This document shows, in pieces, positions 16,361 to 28,818 of a stretch of DNA of 61,189 nucleotides (within the stretch, counting starts at the first letter, position 1; each line of letters starts with the position of its first letter). Source of the DNA: Halodesulfovibrio sp. (GTDB lineage Bacteria; Desulfobacterota; Desulfovibrionia; Desulfovibrionales; Desulfovibrionaceae); the NCBI RefSeq assembly GCF_015482765.1, contig NZ_JADMLB010000078.1:1-61189 (forward strand). Reading direction: 5' to 3'. The notes beneath the pieces were generated by a model. That model made no database searches. It saw only the letters and a list, made by a program, of their open reading frames with translations, and had not been told where the DNA came from. Made by a program: the position numbers and the translations under genes.

Positions 16361-17206
16361 TTAACACTTAGTATCAGCTTGCCCGAACGCTGCTTCAAAA
16401 AGCAACGGTGGAGCTGGATTTTTAATAAACATGCGAAGCGCACGTTCCATGGAAAGTTCCGGAACCGTTGTATCAAGACACGGGCCGCATGGGCGTTCAT
16501 TAAGTACGCCGTAGACAGGCAGTGGATATGTATCCTGAATGCCGGAAGTAAGATCCCGTTCACAGGCAACAGCAATAATAAACTTCGGACGTTCTTTAAC
16601 AACGATACGCCGTGCAATAGTACCGCCTGTAGCGATCGCAAATTTTACACCGTAATGATCACGTAAATTAAGCAACATAGCTACAGGACACTTACCGCAG
16701 CGTTTACAGTTATCGACATTATAGGACAGCCGTAACGAACAGTCGCTAGCCTGAAGACAATGAGGCGTAAGTATTAAAATATCGCTTGCTTCAAACTTAC
16801 CATTCTCAGAGCGGACAAGCTCATTATTTACGCGGATAAAAGATTGTCTCACCCTACGTTTATCAATACCCAGCAAGCGGGCAAGCATCGTCATAAGAGG
16901 CAGAAAAAGCCGTATAGTCATCCCTCGCATTTTAGCACTGCCGAGCACTGCCCGCCCTTTCAATATTTGCAAAACCAACCCGAGGGTTGCCCAGCAGATA
17001 AATAAAATTGCAGAGCCGAAAAGTACGCCGAAAATATACGATAACGAAGGATGAATATTAGAGAATCCAATGAACGGAATAATCCACCCTGCAAGCAAAA
17101 TAATGCACAGCAAAATAGAAGTGCCCGTAATTAGCCCGATAAAGAGGCGTTTACGGGCTCCGTAGTACCGTTCAGGATTATCTAAATCTTTTTTATGAAA
17201 CAGCAT
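16361..17206 (-). CDS. DUF116 cysteine-rich membrane protein
   Basis: This 281-residue protein has two N-terminal membrane helices (about 22-44 and 57-82) and a cytoplasmic domain with conserved-looking cysteine clusters: P-H-C-L-Q near 150, C-K-R-C-G-K-C-P near 170, A-C-E-R-D-L near 215 and C-G-P-C-L-D near 245. This matches the DUF116 family, whose function is not established; the cysteines suggest a metal or Fe-S site. It lies between fmt and rsmB, starting 15 bases after the fmt stop, which implies co-transcription with the formyl-methionine genes. Confidence 0.82.
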   Translation of the reverse strand: MLFHKKDLDNPERYYGARKRLFIGLITGTSILLCIILLAGWIIPFIGFSNIHPSLSYIFGVLFGSAILFICWATLGLVLQILKGRAVLGSAKMRGMTIRLFLPLMTMLARLLGIDKRRVRQSFIRVNNELVRSENGKFEASDILILTPHCLQASDCSLRLSYNVDNCKRCGKCPVAMLLNLRDHYGVKFAIATGGTIARRIVVKERPKFIIAVACERDLTSGIQDTYPLPVYGVLNERPCGPCLDTTVPELSMERALRMFIKNPAPPLLFEAAFGQADTKC

Positions 17207-17221
17207 GTTCTTTCTTTTATA

Positions 17222-18211
17222 TTAGCAAAGCCCTTCACCGGAACAAGTAGCATCTTCACACTGGGCAAGATATCCGCAGGCAAATGCTTTTGCATCCATA
17301 ACCTTTTTGTTTGCCGGACGCAGCTTACGGACAAGATAAACACGATCTGCCGTAGCAATAGCGATAGCATCATCCTGTAAACCAAGCACTGTACCGGGAG
17401 CAACTTCACCCTCAAGTGCAGGGCCGATTGTACCCGGCTCAATTGCGACACGCACAGATTTTTTTCCGGCACGCTCAAGTACAAAATATCCACCCGGCCA
17501 CGGGGAGATACCACGTAAATGTGCATGAAGTTCAACCGCTGTCTTGCTCCAGTCGAGCAGACCTTCGGCTTTTGTTAACTTGGCAGCATGTGTTGAACGT
17601 TCATGATCCTGCACTTTAGGGTGCAAATCACCGACAACAAGTTTTTGTAATGCTTCAACAAGCAACTCACCACCAAGAACAGCAAGCTCATCATGTAACG
17701 TGCCGGCAGTGTCATCAATGCCGATAGCAAGAGCACGCTGAAGGAGAATCGGGCCGGAATCCAAGCCCTTTTCCATCTGCATGATAGTAATACCGGTAAC
17801 AGGGTCACAATTCATGATTGAACGCTGAATAGGAGCTGCACCACGGTATTTAGGCAACAAGGATGCATGAACATTAATGGCACCGTGTGTTGCTATATCA
17901 AGTACACGCTGCGGAAGAATAAGACCATAGGCAGCAACAAGTAAAACGTCAGGTTTAAGCGCTGCAAGCTCTTCTACGTCTGCATCGTCTTTAAAATTCA
18001 GGGGCTGGTAAATGTCGTACCCTTTTTCAAGGGCAAGCATTTTTACCGCAGAAGGTTTACACACCTGTCCACGCCCGCAAGGGCGATCCGGTTGTGTGTA
18101 CACACCCACAACTTCTGCTCCGTCCCACTGAGAGACACGATCCAAAATGGTCGCGGCAAAATCAGGGGTACCCATATAAACGACGCGAAGTTTACCTACC
18201 GTTTCATCCAT
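17222..18211 (-). CDS. fmt: Methionyl-tRNA formyltransferase
   Basis: Formylates initiator Met-tRNA using 10-formyl-tetrahydrofolate. The catalytic triad positions are readable as Asn113 and His115 in N-V-H-A-S-L-L-P and Asp151 in the G-L-D-S-G-P segment; a C-terminal beta-barrel tRNA-binding domain (about 215-329) follows. Length 329 is slightly over the usual 310-315, the excess being a C-terminal tail with cysteines (C-E-D-A-T-C-S-G-E-G-L-C). The start overlaps the last 16 bases of def, with AAGGTG before it, so the two are coupled. Confidence 0.95.
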   Translation of the reverse strand: MDETVGKLRVVYMGTPDFAATILDRVSQWDGAEVVGVYTQPDRPCGRGQVCKPSAVKMLALEKGYDIYQPLNFKDDADVEELAALKPDVLLVAAYGLILPQRVLDIATHGAINVHASLLPKYRGAAPIQRSIMNCDPVTGITIMQMEKGLDSGPILLQRALAIGIDDTAGTLHDELAVLGGELLVEALQKLVVGDLHPKVQDHERSTHAAKLTKAEGLLDWSKTAVELHAHLRGISPWPGGYFVLERAGKKSVRVAIEPGTIGPALEGEVAPGTVLGLQDDAIAIATADRVYLVRKLRPANKKVMDAKAFACGYLAQCEDATCSGEGLC

Positions 18212-18696
18212 TTTTTCACCTTCTTGTCGTACATTGAACGTTTAAGACGGCTGATTTTATCGATGAAAAGAACGCCATCAAGGTGATCAATTTCGTGCTG
18301 CAAGCAAATAGCCAAAAGGCCTTCACCTTCAATAGTCACTTCATTGCCGTCCAAATCCTGTGCTTTTACAGTCACAGTTTCAGAACGTTTTACCTTGGCG
18401 CGGTATCCCGGAACAGAAAGACAACCTTCTTCAGAATCACAAGACCCTTCTGAAGAAACGATGACAGGGTTAACCAGTGTCATCAGGTCATTACGAACTT
18501 CAGGGCCGGAAACGTCAATAACAACGAGACGATGTAAAGAACCCACTTGCGGAGCAGCAAGACCGACACCATCTTCTTTGTACATGGTTTCAGCCATTGC
18601 TTTAGCAAGTTCTTTAATCTCTTCTGTAATCTCTTCAACAGGCTTGCTTTTTTCAGCAAGACGATTGTCAGGGTAGTGTAATACTTCGCAAATCAT
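18196..18696 (-). CDS. def: Peptide deformylase
   Basis: Metal-dependent removal of the N-formyl group from nascent proteins. The three family motifs are intact in the 166-residue product: G-V-G-L-A-A-P-Q (43-50), E-G-C-L-S (90-94, metal ligand Cys92) and H-E-I-D-H (134-138, metal ligands and catalytic Glu). I placed the start at 18696 because AAGGAG lies seven bases upstream and the protein then begins at the normal family start; a longer reading frame extends 46 codons further upstream but has no such site. It is the first gene of the def-fmt-DUF116-rsmB operon. Confidence 0.95.
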   Translation of the reverse strand: MICEVLHYPDNRLAEKSKPVEEITEEIKELAKAMAETMYKEDGVGLAAPQVGSLHRLVVIDVSGPEVRNDLMTLVNPVIVSSEGSCDSEEGCLSVPGYRAKVKRSETVTVKAQDLDGNEVTIEGEGLLAICLQHEIDHLDGVLFIDKISRLKRSMYDKKVKKWMKR

Positions 18697-19090
18697 ATAT
18701 ATCTCCTTCCGATTACTTGTAACCGGAATGCTTGTATGCCGTGTCTTTAAAAAAGACAATTTAAACTCGATAACTTTTCTGCCAAGCCGTATTTTCTCAA
18801 CCAATGGAAAAAACAAGCCGAACAAACGTACCAATTATGTATATAAGCACTATTTTACCTGCTGGAAAGGAACGTTTTTTATCCAGCGTAACCTACCGAG
18901 CAATAAGCCTTTTCAGCAATAGAAATCCTCATGTTCTCCCGCTAAAAAAAAGAGGGAGTGCAGAGGGGGAACCCCGTTGCAGTTTTTAGCGCAACCCGAC
19001 CTCGAAAACGTCTCGGGTAACGACAAATAAACAACGGGGTTCCCCCTCTGCCCGCTTGAGGCATCAACAGCATAATCCTTCCGGTTTATG
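18697..19090. other. Gene-free gap upstream of def with a long structured element
   Basis: 394 bases between the gyrA-linked lipoprotein gene and def. The part next to def should hold its promoter. The part at 18960-19051 is a large inverted repeat (entered separately). I find no credible gene. Confidence 0.7.
18960..19051. repeat. Perfect 20-base inverted repeat forming a 92-base hairpin
   Basis: The arms at 18960-18979 and 19032-19051 are perfectly complementary over 20 bases and GC-rich in the centre. Inside them a second stem is possible (ACCCGA near 18993 with TCGGGT near 19013). There is no T-run, so an ordinary intrinsic terminator is unlikely. It is followed by a GAGGCATC element like those near 14.9 kb, which suggests a dispersed intergenic repeat. 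Confidence 0.8.
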
Positions 19091-19870
19091 TTATCTCTGT
19101 AAATTTTTCAGCCTGAACTCAACCACTCTAGGATTCGGATATGTATCCTGAATCTCTTTCAGCATTGCTATTGCCTTTTCAGGTTGCTCCTGCTGCTCGT
19201 AAATATCTGCAAGAAGCAATTTAGCACGAGCCATCAATGTGACTTCCACAGTCTCATACTGCAATAACACGTTCAAATTCTGCTCAGCTTCAAGATGATT
19301 CCCTAAGTAGGCGTAAGCCTGAGCGAGTTCATAAATACAAAGCTGTTTATGGGTTTCGTCATTATAATCAAGCTCGCGACAGTCTTTAAAAGCATCAACG
19401 GCCAGACCATATTCTCCGCGCATCAGGTATGCTTTTCCAAGATTAGCATACGCATTCGCTTCTTCTTCAATCAACACACCGGGAGCACTTAACAACTGCG
19501 ACCATGCAGTAACAGCATCAGACCATAATCCGAGCTCAATCAACATAGTGCCTTTGTTGATAAGAATCTTTCGATAACGTGCCGGCTCTCCGGAATATTC
19601 CAACAGCATGGCATCAAGCAATTCGATAGCTCTGCTCTTATTCCCTCGAACAGTACCGGAAATTTCAACAAGCCGGTTCCACACACGCCACCGTTCAGCA
19701 CCATTGTCATTTTCGCGCAGGTATCGTTGATATCCCTGCTCCGCATCGGTGTATTCTTTATTAATAAATGCTTTACGTGCTCTAGAAAGTACATCCTCAG
19801 TTTCCGGCTGCGTACAGCCGGAAACGAGGATGGTAATCATCACGAGAAGCAAAAGAACGCTTCGGTTCAT
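19091..19870 (-). CDS. TPR-repeat lipoprotein downstream of gyrA
   Basis: This 259-residue protein has a signal peptide with lipobox V-S-G-C (Cys19) and at least five TPR-like helix pairs (visible as A-x2-A-Y-x2-L-G and similar patterns from about residue 30 to 250). It should be an outer- or inner-membrane-anchored scaffold facing the periplasm. The architecture recalls BamD/YfiO-type lipoproteins, but there is no specific evidence for that role. Its ATG follows the gyrA stop directly with no gap, so it is the tail of the dnaN-gyrB-gyrA unit. Confidence 0.8.
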   Translation of the reverse strand: MNRSVLLLLVMITILVSGCTQPETEDVLSRARKAFINKEYTDAEQGYQRYLRENDNGAERWRVWNRLVEISGTVRGNKSRAIELLDAMLLEYSGEPARYRKILINKGTMLIELGLWSDAVTAWSQLLSAPGVLIEEEANAYANLGKAYLMRGEYGLAVDAFKDCRELDYNDETHKQLCIYELAQAYAYLGNHLEAEQNLNVLLQYETVEVTLMARAKLLLADIYEQQEQPEKAIAMLKEIQDTYPNPRVVEFRLKNLQR

Positions 19871-22312
19871 TTACTGTTCCTGATCGTCCTGCTGCTGTTC
19901 AACAACACGGTCAAAGCCGACAACATGTCCGCCTTTATCCATGTTAACAAGGCGTACACCCTGTGTTGCACGACCTACAGAACGAATCTCTTTCACTTCC
20001 ATACGGATAACTTTGTTATCAGAAGTAAGGAGAATCAATTCGTCTTCGAGAAGTACCGGAATTGCGCCGAGCACTTTACCGGTTTTCGGTGTCACCTTGA
20101 AGTTGATGATACCTTTACCGCCACGAGACTGAATTCTGTACAGGTCAATTCGAGTACGTTTACCGTAGCCGTTTTCAGCAACAGTCATAATTTCGCAATT
20201 AGTATCTTCACGCAGGGTAACGCAGGCAACAACCTGATCTTCACCTTTAAGTGCAATACCTTTTACACCGGTTGCAGAACGTCCCATTGCACGAACATCA
20301 GTGCATGAGAAACGGATCGCAATACCGGAAGCTGTTGTCAGAACGATCTGGCAGTTATCGTCAACCTCACGAACCATGATGAGTTCGTCTGCCTCTTTAA
20401 GACCTACAGCAATAATGCCGGTGCGACGGCTCTTTTTGTAGAGCTCTGCACTGGAGCGTTTAACCATGCCGTTCTTGGTAGCAAAGAGGAAGTAGCGATC
20501 CTGCTCAAAATCACGAACGCATAAGGCGGTTGTAATCCACTCGTTATTTTCGAGCGGCAACAAGTTTGCGATATGCACACCTTTAGCGGTTCGAGATCCT
20601 TCAGCAACCTGATGAACTTTCATCTGGAACATACGACCTTTGTTACTGAAGAGCAGTAAGTGCTGATGGTTGGATGTTGTCAGGAAGTCCTGAACAAAAT
20701 CACCGTCACTAGTATGGAGACCTGCAACACCTTTACCGCCACGACGCTGAGCGCGGTACACATCAAGAGTAGTACGCTTAATGTATCCACGGCGGGAAAG
20801 GGTAATTACAACATCATCGTCAGGAATAAGATCTTCAATCTCAATACCGTCAAGCTCATCAAACTCAATAGCAGTACGACGAGGTGTCGCATAACGCTCG
20901 TTGATGTACTCAAGTTCTTCGCGAATAACGCCGCGGAGAACTTCACGGTTTTCAAGAATAGATGTGAGGTATTCAATAAGTTTGATGAGTTCGTTGTATT
21001 CTTCAAGAAGCTTTTCGTGCTCAAGGTTTGTCAGGCGCTGGAGACGCATATCCAGAATAGCCTGTGCCTGAACATCTGAAAGCTCAAAGCGTTCTTTCAA
21101 GGAAAGCTTTGCATCCGCAGCAGTTTTAGAAGCGCGGATAATCTTAACAACTTCATCAATGTTATCGAGCGCAATACGCAGACCTTCAAGAATATGAGCA
21201 CGCGCTTCTGCTTTACGCAGATCGTAACGGGTACGGCGAATAATAACTTCGCGACGGTGATCAAGGAAGTGAAGTAACGCAGTGCGCAGGTTAAGAAGCT
21301 GCGGTTTGTTATTCACAACTGCAAGCATGTTAATACCGAAGGATGTTTCCAGCGGAGTAAACTTGTAGAGTGAGTTAATAACAATCTCAGGAATTGTACC
21401 GCGTTTCAAATCAATAACAACGCGGATACCTTTGCGGTCAGATTCATCACGAAGGTCTGTAATACCTTCAATCTTACGCTCGTTAACCAGAGAAGCAATT
21501 TTCTCAACCAGAGAAGATTTGTTCAGAGCATAAGGAATCTCACGAATAACGAGAGACTGAAGTCCTTTTTTACGCTCTTCAATTTCCATCTTACCACGAA
21601 CTTTAACAGTACCGCGACCTGTGTTGTAGGCATCAACAAGCCCTTTCCCTGCGTAGCAGAAGCCACCAGTAGGGAAGTCCGGGCCTTTTACATGCTCCAT
21701 CAACTGGGAAACTTTTGCATCGCGATCTTCAAGAAGAATGAATAACGCGCCAATCAGTTCACCAAGGTTATGCGGAGGAATGTTTGTTGCCATACCAACC
21801 GCAATACCGGAAGTACCGTTCAACAATAAGTTCGGTACCTTTGTAGGTAAAACAGATGGTTCAAGCAGTGTGTTATCGTAGTTAGGACGAAACTCAACAG
21901 TTTCTTTTTCAATATCGCTCAGGAACTCGCCGGCAAGACGGGACATGCGGGATTCGGTGTAACGCATTGCCGCAGCAGCGTCACCGTCGATGGAGCCGAA
22001 GTTACCCTGACCGTCAACAAGCGGATCACGCATTGCAAACGGCTGAGCCATACGTACCAACGCATCGTAAACAGCAGAGTCACCGTGCGGGTGGTACTTA
22101 CCGATAACGTCACCGACGATACGCGCGGATTTTTTATGTCCACGGCTGAATGAGTTGCCAAGCTCATGCTGGGCATACATGATACGTCTGTGTACCGGTT
22201 TAAGACCATCTCGGGCATCCGGAATAGCACGGCCGACAATAACACTGAGGGAGTACTCAAGATATGCTTTCTTGAGCTCCTCTTCGATCGTAATTTGCGG
22301 TTCTAGTGACAC
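19871..22312 (-). CDS. gyrA: DNA gyrase subunit A
   Basis: DNA breakage-reunion subunit of 813 residues. The active-site tyrosine lies in A-M-R-Y-T-E (Tyr118), the quinolone-region positions equivalent to E. coli Ser83 and Asp87 are Ser79 and Asp83 (both wild type), and the GyrA box Q-R-R-G-G-K-G that marks a wrapping-competent gyrase rather than topoisomerase IV is present at about residue 530. The C-terminal half contains the expected repeated beta-pinwheel blades. The start is GTG, preceded by GGAGAGG. It follows gyrB with a nine-base gap. Confidence 0.97.
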   Translation of the reverse strand: MSLEPQITIEEELKKAYLEYSLSVIVGRAIPDARDGLKPVHRRIMYAQHELGNSFSRGHKKSARIVGDVIGKYHPHGDSAVYDALVRMAQPFAMRDPLVDGQGNFGSIDGDAAAAMRYTESRMSRLAGEFLSDIEKETVEFRPNYDNTLLEPSVLPTKVPNLLLNGTSGIAVGMATNIPPHNLGELIGALFILLEDRDAKVSQLMEHVKGPDFPTGGFCYAGKGLVDAYNTGRGTVKVRGKMEIEERKKGLQSLVIREIPYALNKSSLVEKIASLVNERKIEGITDLRDESDRKGIRVVIDLKRGTIPEIVINSLYKFTPLETSFGINMLAVVNNKPQLLNLRTALLHFLDHRREVIIRRTRYDLRKAEARAHILEGLRIALDNIDEVVKIIRASKTAADAKLSLKERFELSDVQAQAILDMRLQRLTNLEHEKLLEEYNELIKLIEYLTSILENREVLRGVIREELEYINERYATPRRTAIEFDELDGIEIEDLIPDDDVVITLSRRGYIKRTTLDVYRAQRRGGKGVAGLHTSDGDFVQDFLTTSNHQHLLLFSNKGRMFQMKVHQVAEGSRTAKGVHIANLLPLENNEWITTALCVRDFEQDRYFLFATKNGMVKRSSAELYKKSRRTGIIAVGLKEADELIMVREVDDNCQIVLTTASGIAIRFSCTDVRAMGRSATGVKGIALKGEDQVVACVTLREDTNCEIMTVAENGYGKRTRIDLYRIQSRGGKGIINFKVTPKTGKVLGAIPVLLEDELILLTSDNKVIRMEVKEIRSVGRATQGVRLVNMDKGGHVVGFDRVVEQQQDDQEQ

Positions 22313-22321
22313 GTACCTCTC

Positions 22322-25872
<3,551 letters not shown>

Positions 25873-26007
25873 ATGATCTCCTTGTAGTAGTTGTAGGGGC
25901 TGTCACTATGTTTTTAACTTTAATAACCATTTGATTTTTCATAACAATATTGTGTCACTAAAAATAACCCGTTAGTAACCGGGTGCGCGTAACTGAAGGA
26001 GTATTTT

Positions 26008-27348
26008 TTACTTTGTTGCTGTTAAGCACTTTTCCTTCAGCTCGTTTATTAAAAGTTTCGTATCTTTGTTCTTAACTATAAATTTTTTAATTTTATTAAC
26101 GGCATAGATGACGGTGGAATGGTCTTTTCCGCCGAACATTCTGCCCAACGCCGGATACGAGGAACCAAGAAGTGTTCGGGTCAGATACATGGCAACTTGT
26201 CTGGCCAGAACAATTTTCTGGTGTCGTTTTTCACTCAACAAATCTTTTGTCTGCAACATGTAGTGCTTGGCTACAACCCCGATAATAATGTCAGCGGTAA
26301 GCGGATTAGACTTGGTGTTATCCGTATGCTCGATAATCTGATTAAATTCATATTCGGAAACTTCAGTATTCATCAGGTCTTTGAAGGCTGCGAGCTTGAG
26401 CAGAACTCCCTGAAGCAGTCTGAAGTCATCAAAGCGCTGACAAAGCAGAATAATCTGGTCATTCGTCAGCTTTATCTGATTATCTTTCAGATGAGCTGTG
26501 GCATACTTTATTCTGATATCCATATCCTGCGGCTTAAGTTGAGCCAGCAGGCCCCACTCCAGTCTTGAACGCAGGTTAGGCAGTAGAAAGTCATGCGCTG
26601 TCAGCCCGTCCGTACAGCAAAATACCATCTGCTTATTGTTGTCATGGAAGGCATCGAAAAGGGCAATCAACTCTTCCTGTAAAATAGGAAAGTCTTCAAG
26701 CCGTTGCAGATCATCCAGCAGGAAAAAGTCTTTGCGTACAATGTTTTTACGCATCTCAAAGCGGGCGCCGGGGCTGCCGTCCTGATACAATGCCGCGAGA
26801 TCTTCAACGTTTCCTAAAAACACTGAATCTTCACCGCGTTGTTCAATTATTGAGTGAGCAATTGCACGTAAAAGATGGGTTTTTCCGCTTCCGGAAGGGC
26901 CTGCAATAACCAGCGGGTTATATTTTGGGGAAATATCCGCTTTGGCTACTTCTTTAGCACTTGCAACAGGAAACACATTTTTAGCGTTGTGCAAAAATGT
27001 ATCGAATGTGAACTGACTTCCTGGCGCGGCACGGTTTACAACAGGGGGATTCTGTTTGTGTTCCGTTTGTGCAGATGCTTTTGGAGGTTCAGTAATACCG
27101 TGTGGTTGTTCTGAGACCGGAGTGTCATACATAACAACAACTTCCGGACTAATGTAATCCCGCACAGCCTGTTCAAGAGCAGCTTTTCCATGTGTAGCAA
27201 ACCATGAGCCGAAAAAAGCGTGCGGAAAGGCTACGGATACGCTTTTTTCTACATCACCGTAGCGTATCGTGAGTGGATCGAACCAAGTGCGCAGATCCCT
27301 TTCGGGATACTGTTGTTCGAGAAAAGATCTCAGCCCGTTTTTCAGCAA
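26008..27348 (-). CDS. dnaA: Chromosomal replication initiator protein DnaA (divergent type)
   Basis: AAA+ initiator of 446 residues: N-terminal domain (about 1-75), variable linker (about 76-110), AAA+ core with Walker A G-P-S-G-S-G-K-T (150-157) and Walker B F-L-L-D-D, and the C-terminal HTH. The DnaA signature reads G-G-K-D-H-S-T-V instead of the usual G-G-R-D-H-T-T-V. The start appears to be TTG at 27348: there is no in-frame ATG between an upstream stop (eight codons before) and residue 74. Only a weak GAAAG lies upstream. Overall identity is unmistakable, but the protein is diverged relative to E. coli or Bacillus DnaA. Confidence 0.93.
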   Translation of the reverse strand: MLKNGLRSFLEQQYPERDLRTWFDPLTIRYGDVEKSVSVAFPHAFFGSWFATHGKAALEQAVRDYISPEVVVMYDTPVSEQPHGITEPPKASAQTEHKQNPPVVNRAAPGSQFTFDTFLHNAKNVFPVASAKEVAKADISPKYNPLVIAGPSGSGKTHLLRAIAHSIIEQRGEDSVFLGNVEDLAALYQDGSPGARFEMRKNIVRKDFFLLDDLQRLEDFPILQEELIALFDAFHDNNKQMVFCCTDGLTAHDFLLPNLRSRLEWGLLAQLKPQDMDIRIKYATAHLKDNQIKLTNDQIILLCQRFDDFRLLQGVLLKLAAFKDLMNTEVSEYEFNQIIEHTDNTKSNPLTADIIIGVVAKHYMLQTKDLLSEKRHQKIVLARQVAMYLTRTLLGSSYPALGRMFGGKDHSTVIYAVNKIKKFIVKNKDTKLLINELKEKCLTATK

Positions 27349-27891
27349 AATAAATCTACTACTTTCGGTTGGTTATTAACAAAAGTGATCACCCGATTTC
27401 TTGTACGTAAAATCAGGCGACGTAACCTTAGTTATATATCAAAAAACAATGGGTAAGCCAAGCAATGGCCGTTCTGAGCCTGTTTTTTTCGACATCATGA
27501 GTTCTTATCTATCTTCAGCCATTTTAAGGCATTCTAAGGGCATTGTGTGCGAAATCGACCATCGGACTAAAAATAATCATAAAACTAATTCATATCATGA
27601 TTCTGTGTAGTGTTCTTCTACTGAGTAGTCTGTTTGAAAGCTTTTTTTGTATATTTTGTCTTTCCATAAGATGTTAGGAACAAGTTATGTACAAACATAA
27701 ATGTTCGTAATTTGTCGTTTGATTTTCCTGTAAAAAAAATGAGATACTTAATTTAGGAACATTTTCCACTGAATGGAGTTAGGAACACTTTGTAGATAAC
27801 CTCGCGCAGTAGCTATTTGAAAAGTGATGCAGTACAAATGCAGATACATTTTATAATGACGTGCCGTTTGGTTGCGTAAAAAAGGAATTAC
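27349..27891. other. Putative oriC region between dnaA and the rluA-type gene
   Basis: 543 bases, AT-rich, no credible gene, at the point where transcription diverges. No perfect TTATCCACA box is present. There are two 8/9 matches to TTATNCACA: TTATGTACA at 27685-27693 and TGTAGATAA (reverse of TTATCTACA) at 27791-27799. A weaker TTTTCCACT lies at 27762-27770. The 9-mer TTAGGAACA occurs three times (27674-27682, 27753-27761, 27779-27787), each time within a few bases of one of these box-like sequences. Promoters for dnaA and the rluA-type gene must also lie here. Confidence 0.6.
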
Positions 27892-28818
27892 ATGGGACAG
27901 GTTGAGTTTGTTACGGTCACACCGGAAGAAGCTGGTCAGAAATTATTACAGTTTTTGCAACGTCGAGTTGATAACGATGTTCCTAAAAGCGCTGTAATGC
28001 GCTGGATACGAACCGGACAGGTGCGCGTAAATAAAGGGCGGGTAAAACCTTTTGTGCGTTTGGAGCAAGGGGATCTGGTCAGGATACCACCCTATTCTGT
28101 TGCGGAAGCTGCAGCTGAGAATGTAAAAAAAGATATTGGATCGGTTGATGTAACTATTGTGGGAGAAGCTGACGGCTTACTTGTTCTGCATAAACCTGCC
28201 GGACTTCCGGTGCAGCCGGGAACCGGACATACTGATGCTGTTACAACACGCTTGAAACTCAAATATGCAGATGCCCCCTTCTGTCCCACCCCTGCACATC
28301 GTCTGGATAAAAACACTTCCGGCTTATTGTTGATTGCTACAAGCTATGCTCGATTACAGCAGTTGCATGAATTGTTTCGAAATGAACATGCGCTCGGTAA
28401 ACACTACCTTGCTTGGGTTGAAGGGCGCTGGGAGCATGAAGAAACAACTAAACTTTATGATCAGATATCTAAACAGTCGCAAGAGAATGGAAAAGAACGG
28501 ATGGAGACAGGCGCTGGCAAAGAGGCTTTGTGTTCTGTAACCCCGTTGCTTGTGACAGATAAAAAGTCACTGCTGCACGTTTCATTACAAACTGGACGCA
28601 CACATCAAATTCGTGTTCAGCTTTCAAGCAGAAACCATCCAATTATCGGCGATACTAAGTATAACGGCTCTTCAAATCCGCAGGGCATGTTGCTTCATGC
28701 TTGGCGGATAGTGCTTCCTGATGAAGTTTTCACCTGTTTACCTGTATGGAAACGTCCTTTTGATGTTGAAAGAAATTTTCTTGAAAAAACGTTACGACTC
28801 CACCACCTAGAGAATTAA
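27892..28818 (+). CDS. RluA-family 23S rRNA pseudouridine synthase (RluC-like)
   Basis: This 308-residue enzyme has an N-terminal S4 RNA-binding domain (about 15-75) and the RluA catalytic domain. The catalytic aspartate is in H-R-L-D-K-N-T-S-G-L-L (about residue 138), and the later G-R-T-H-Q-I-R-V-Q-L and I-I-G-D-x-K-Y motifs are present. The S4 domain and length point to the RluC/RluD branch acting on large-subunit rRNA; the exact site is not determined. It starts the rightward gene run from the putative origin. The next gene begins directly after its stop. Confidence 0.9.
   Translation: MGQVEFVTVTPEEAGQKLLQFLQRRVDNDVPKSAVMRWIRTGQVRVNKGRVKPFVRLEQGDLVRIPPYSVAEAAAENVKKDIGSVDVTIVGEADGLLVLHKPAGLPVQPGTGHTDAVTTRLKLKYADAPFCPTPAHRLDKNTSGLLLIATSYARLQQLHELFRNEHALGKHYLAWVEGRWEHEETTKLYDQISKQSQENGKERMETGAGKEALCSVTPLLVTDKKSLLHVSLQTGRTHQIRVQLSSRNHPIIGDTKYNGSSNPQGMLLHAWRIVLPDEVFTCLPVWKRPFDVERNFLEKTLRLHHLEN

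Noticed and set aside
25873-26007. dnaA-dnaN gap as alternative oriC
   Set aside because: No DnaA-box-like 9-mers found; contains only a short hairpin and the dnaN ribosome-binding site.
27978-27986. Inverse TTAGGAACA copy inside the rluA-type gene
   Set aside because: In coding sequence and such 9-mers occur elsewhere by chance (for example near 6.62 kb).
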